In this document: piece after piece, positions 62,359 to 64,000 of the stretch
Layout of the letters: every line of letters starts with the position of its first letter
How positions within the stretch are numbered: position 1 is the stretch's first letter
Source: Halopolyspora algeriensis
GTDB taxonomy: Bacteria; Actinomycetota; Actinomycetes; Mycobacteriales; Pseudonocardiaceae
DNA length: 64,000 nucleotides
Reading direction: 5' to 3'
Assembly (NCBI RefSeq): GCF_003337235.1
Contig: NZ_QPJC01000013.1
Location: 1-64,000 of the forward strand
Position numbers and translations under genes: made by a program
Notes under the pieces: generated by a model
What the model saw: the letters and a program-made list of their open reading frames with translations, nothing else
What the model was told of the DNA's origin: nothing
Database searches by the model: none

Positions 62359-64000
62359 TCACGCCCCGGGTGTCACCCGCCGGACCAGTGCCGCGGTGTC
62401 GACCCCGTCCGGGGCGGTGCCGAAGGTGTGCCCGGAGGAGTCGAGCCGTGTCGCGAGGAAGCCGTCGGCGACCTCGCCCGGTGCGTGCCGCAGCAGCAGG
62501 GACGCCTGCAGGGTGTGCGCGAGCAGCTCGGCCAGTTTCCGTGCCCGGTCGGGCCGGGGTGCCGACAGCTCCTCGCGCAGGCCCCGCACCGCCCGGTCGT
62601 AGCGGGCGTCGGCCCCGGCAGTGCTGTCCAGCTCCGCGAACAGGGCCTGCACGGAGGAAGGCTGCTTGTCGACGGCCCGCAGCGTGTCCAGCGCGGTGAC
62701 GTTGCCCGAGCCCTCCCAGATCGACAGCAGCGGCGCTTCCCGGTACAGCCGCGGCATGCCGGACTCCTCGACGTAGCCGTTACCGCCGAGGCACTCGAGC
62801 GCTTCGGCGATGGCGGTCGGGGTGCGCTTGCAGACGGAGAACTTCGCGGCGGGCAGCGCCAGGCGCAGCAGCTCCAGCTCGGCGGTCTCGCCCCGTTGCC
62901 CCCGGTCCACGGCGGCGGCCAGCCGCATTCCCAGGGCGGTGGCGCCCTCGGACTCCAGCGCGAGGTCGGCGAGCACCGCCTGCATCAGCGGGGTGTCGGC
63001 GAGCACCTCGCCGAAGGCGCTGCGGTGGCCCACGTGGTGGGCGGCCTCGGACAGGGCGATGCGCAGGTTGGCCGACGAGCCGAGCACGCAGTCCATCCGG
63101 GTCATCGACACCATCTCGATGATGCTGCGCACGCCGCGGCCCTCTTCGCCGACCAGCCACCCGATCGCCCCGGTGTATTCGAGCTCGGCCGAGGCGTTGG
63201 ACCTGTTGCCCAGCTTGTCCTTGAGCCGCTGCAGCCGGATCTCGTTGCGGGTGCCGTCGGGCAGCACGCGCGGCACCGCGAGGCAGCTCAAGCCCCCCGG
63301 TGTCTGCGCCAGCGTCAGGAACAGGTCGTTCATCGGTGCCGAGGTGAACCACTTGTGGCCGGTGATGCGGTAACTGCCGTCGCCGAGAGGTTCGCCCGTG
63401 GTGCTGTTGGCGCGCACGTCGGAACCGCCCTGCTTCTCGGTCATCGACATGCCCGCCAGCAGTCCCGCTTTGTCCGCGGGGGAGCGCAACCCGAAGTCGT
63501 AGGTTCCCGACAGCAGTCCCGGCTCGTAGTGCGCGGCGAGTTCGGGGCTGTTGCGCAGGGCCGGTACGGCGGCGAAGGTCATCGAGATCGGGCAGGCGTG
63601 CCCCGCCTCGGCCTGGGACCACAGGTAGAACCCGGCGGCGCGCCGCACGTGCGCTCCGGGCCCGGCGGTGGGGTCCCACGGTGCGGCGTGCAGACCGTGG
63701 GCGACCGCGCGTTCCATGAGCCAGTGCCAGGAGGGGTGGAACTCGACCTCGTCGATGCGGTGGCCGTAGCGGTCGTGGCTGTGCAGCACCGGTGGGTGCT
63801 CGTTGGCCAGCCTGCCGTGCTCGCGTGCCTGCGCGGACCCGGCCTGTCTGCCGAGTTCCGACAGCGCCGGGAGATGCCCGGACTCGCCGTGGTGGGCGAG
63901 GGCCTCCCGCAGTGCCGGGTCGCAGGCCACCGGATCGAAACCGTCCAGCGGTGGCGGCTGGTTGAACACCTCGTGCGTCCGTGCCGGGTGCCGGTCGGTC
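62359..64000 (-). CDS. AidB-like acyl-CoA dehydrogenase (5' end outside the window)
   Basis: At least 536 residues. Acyl-CoA dehydrogenase landmarks are present: MSMTEKQGGSDVRANST, YRITGHKWFTSAPMNDLFL and LECLGGNGYVEESGMPRLYREAPLLSIWEGSGN. The N-terminal FNQPPPL and the large size mark the AidB subfamily, which is linked to alkylation damage response in Escherichia coli. The first visible start is GTG 63969, but the frame stays open to 64000 and reads THEVFNQPPPL, matching the usual N-terminus, so the real start probably lies beyond the edge. It converges on the DUF501 gene. Confidence 0.9.
   Translation of the reverse strand, partial: TDRHPARTHEVFNQPPPLDGFDPVACDPALREALAHHGESGHLPALSELGRQAGSAQAREHGRLANEHPPVLHSHDRYGHRIDEVEFHPSWHWLMERAVAHGLHAAPWDPTAGPGAHVRRAAGFYLWSQAEAGHACPISMTFAAVPALRNSPELAAHYEPGLLSGTYDFGLRSPADKAGLLAGMSMTEKQGGSDVRANSTTGEPLGDGSYRITGHKWFTSAPMNDLFLTLAQTPGGLSCLAVPRVLPDGTRNEIRLQRLKDKLGNRSNASAELEYTGAIGWLVGEEGRGVRSIIEMVSMTRMDCVLGSSANLRIALSEAAHHVGHRSAFGEVLADTPLMQAVLADLALESEGATALGMRLAAAVDRGQRGETAELELLRLALPAAKFSVCKRTPTAIAEALECLGGNGYVEESGMPRLYREAPLLSIWEGSGNVTALDTLRAVDKQPSSVQALFAELDSTAGADARYDRAVRGLREELSAPRPDRARKLAELLAHTLQASLLLRHAPGEVADGFLATRLDSSGHTFGTAPDGVDTAALVRRVTPGA

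Overview
The window is 64 kb of high-GC actinobacterial chromosome. GTG starts are frequent, coding strands are dense, and several signatures point to the order Pseudonocardiales: an XRE/DUF397 pair, a PE-like/DUF3558/PPE/EspG type VII secretion substrate operon, RpfB with DUF348-G5 repeats, and the gene order around metG-tatD-rpfB-rsmA-ispE. From memory of the Mycobacterium tuberculosis Rv1007c-Rv1025 region, the backbone (metG, tatD, rpfB, rsmA, ispE, ABC-F, acyl-CoA synthetase, pth, rplY, prs, glmU, TetR, mfd, mazG, transglycosylase, eno, ftsB, DUF501) follows the same order. The genus cannot be fixed from the sequence alone; Saccharopolyspora- or Actinopolyspora-like organisms are plausible. 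No prophage, insertion sequence, CRISPR array or rRNA was found.

Layout. 0.2-4.3 kb: an acidic hypothetical protein, then a leftward ABC-2 exporter operon with its own winged-helix regulator, controlled by two tandem inverted repeats. 4.3-5.1 kb: a hairpin-rich non-coding stretch ahead of a 78-residue ORF. 5.1-10.4 kb: deoC with an aldehyde dehydrogenase and a catalytically incomplete ALDH-like protein, a serine hydrolase and a small membrane protein. 10.4-15.9 kb: metG, tatD, rpfB, rsmA. 16.0-19.1 kb: a SAM-riboswitch-controlled metNIQ importer lying between rsmA and ispE. 19.3-25.3 kb: ispE, ABC-F, acyl-CoA synthetase, pth, rplY. 25.6-28.1 kb: an Nramp-like carrier with altered metal-site motifs, a tiny coupled ORF and an alpha/beta hydrolase. 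28.2-33.0 kb: prs-glmU, a diguanylate cyclase and tRNA-Gln. 33.2-35.2 kb: a fatty-acid desaturase and TetR with a double palindrome upstream. 35.2-37.6 kb: a PP2C phosphatase, STAS antagonist and anti-sigma kinase (partner switching). 37.6-43.7 kb: a thioesterase, then an iron-siderophore uptake operon behind two IdeR/DtxR-like boxes. 43.8-48.9 kb: a PQQ-type sugar dehydrogenase lipoprotein and mfd. 49-54.4 kb: accessory genes (CxxC small protein, XRE/DUF397, PE/DUF3558/PPE/EspG). 54.4-64 kb: lipase, SurA-like lipoprotein, mazG, two tandem transglycosylases with EF-hand-like loops, a TPR protein, eno-ftsB-DUF501, and an AidB-like acyl-CoA dehydrogenase that runs off the right edge.

Non-coding signals are a strong theme. 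There are two dispersed repeat families: a long palindrome found just after metG and just after mfd, with compensatory arm changes, and a 44-bp element found in four copies, each within about 35 bp downstream of a stop codon. Several starts have a TANNNT hexamer 6-7 nt upstream, as expected for leaderless transcripts. Candidate operators stand in front of the exporter, desaturase, thioesterase, XRE and lipase genes. The functional themes are methionine supply, cell-wall resuscitation and remodelling, iron uptake, DNA repair and core metabolism, with type VII secretion and signalling modules as accessory additions.
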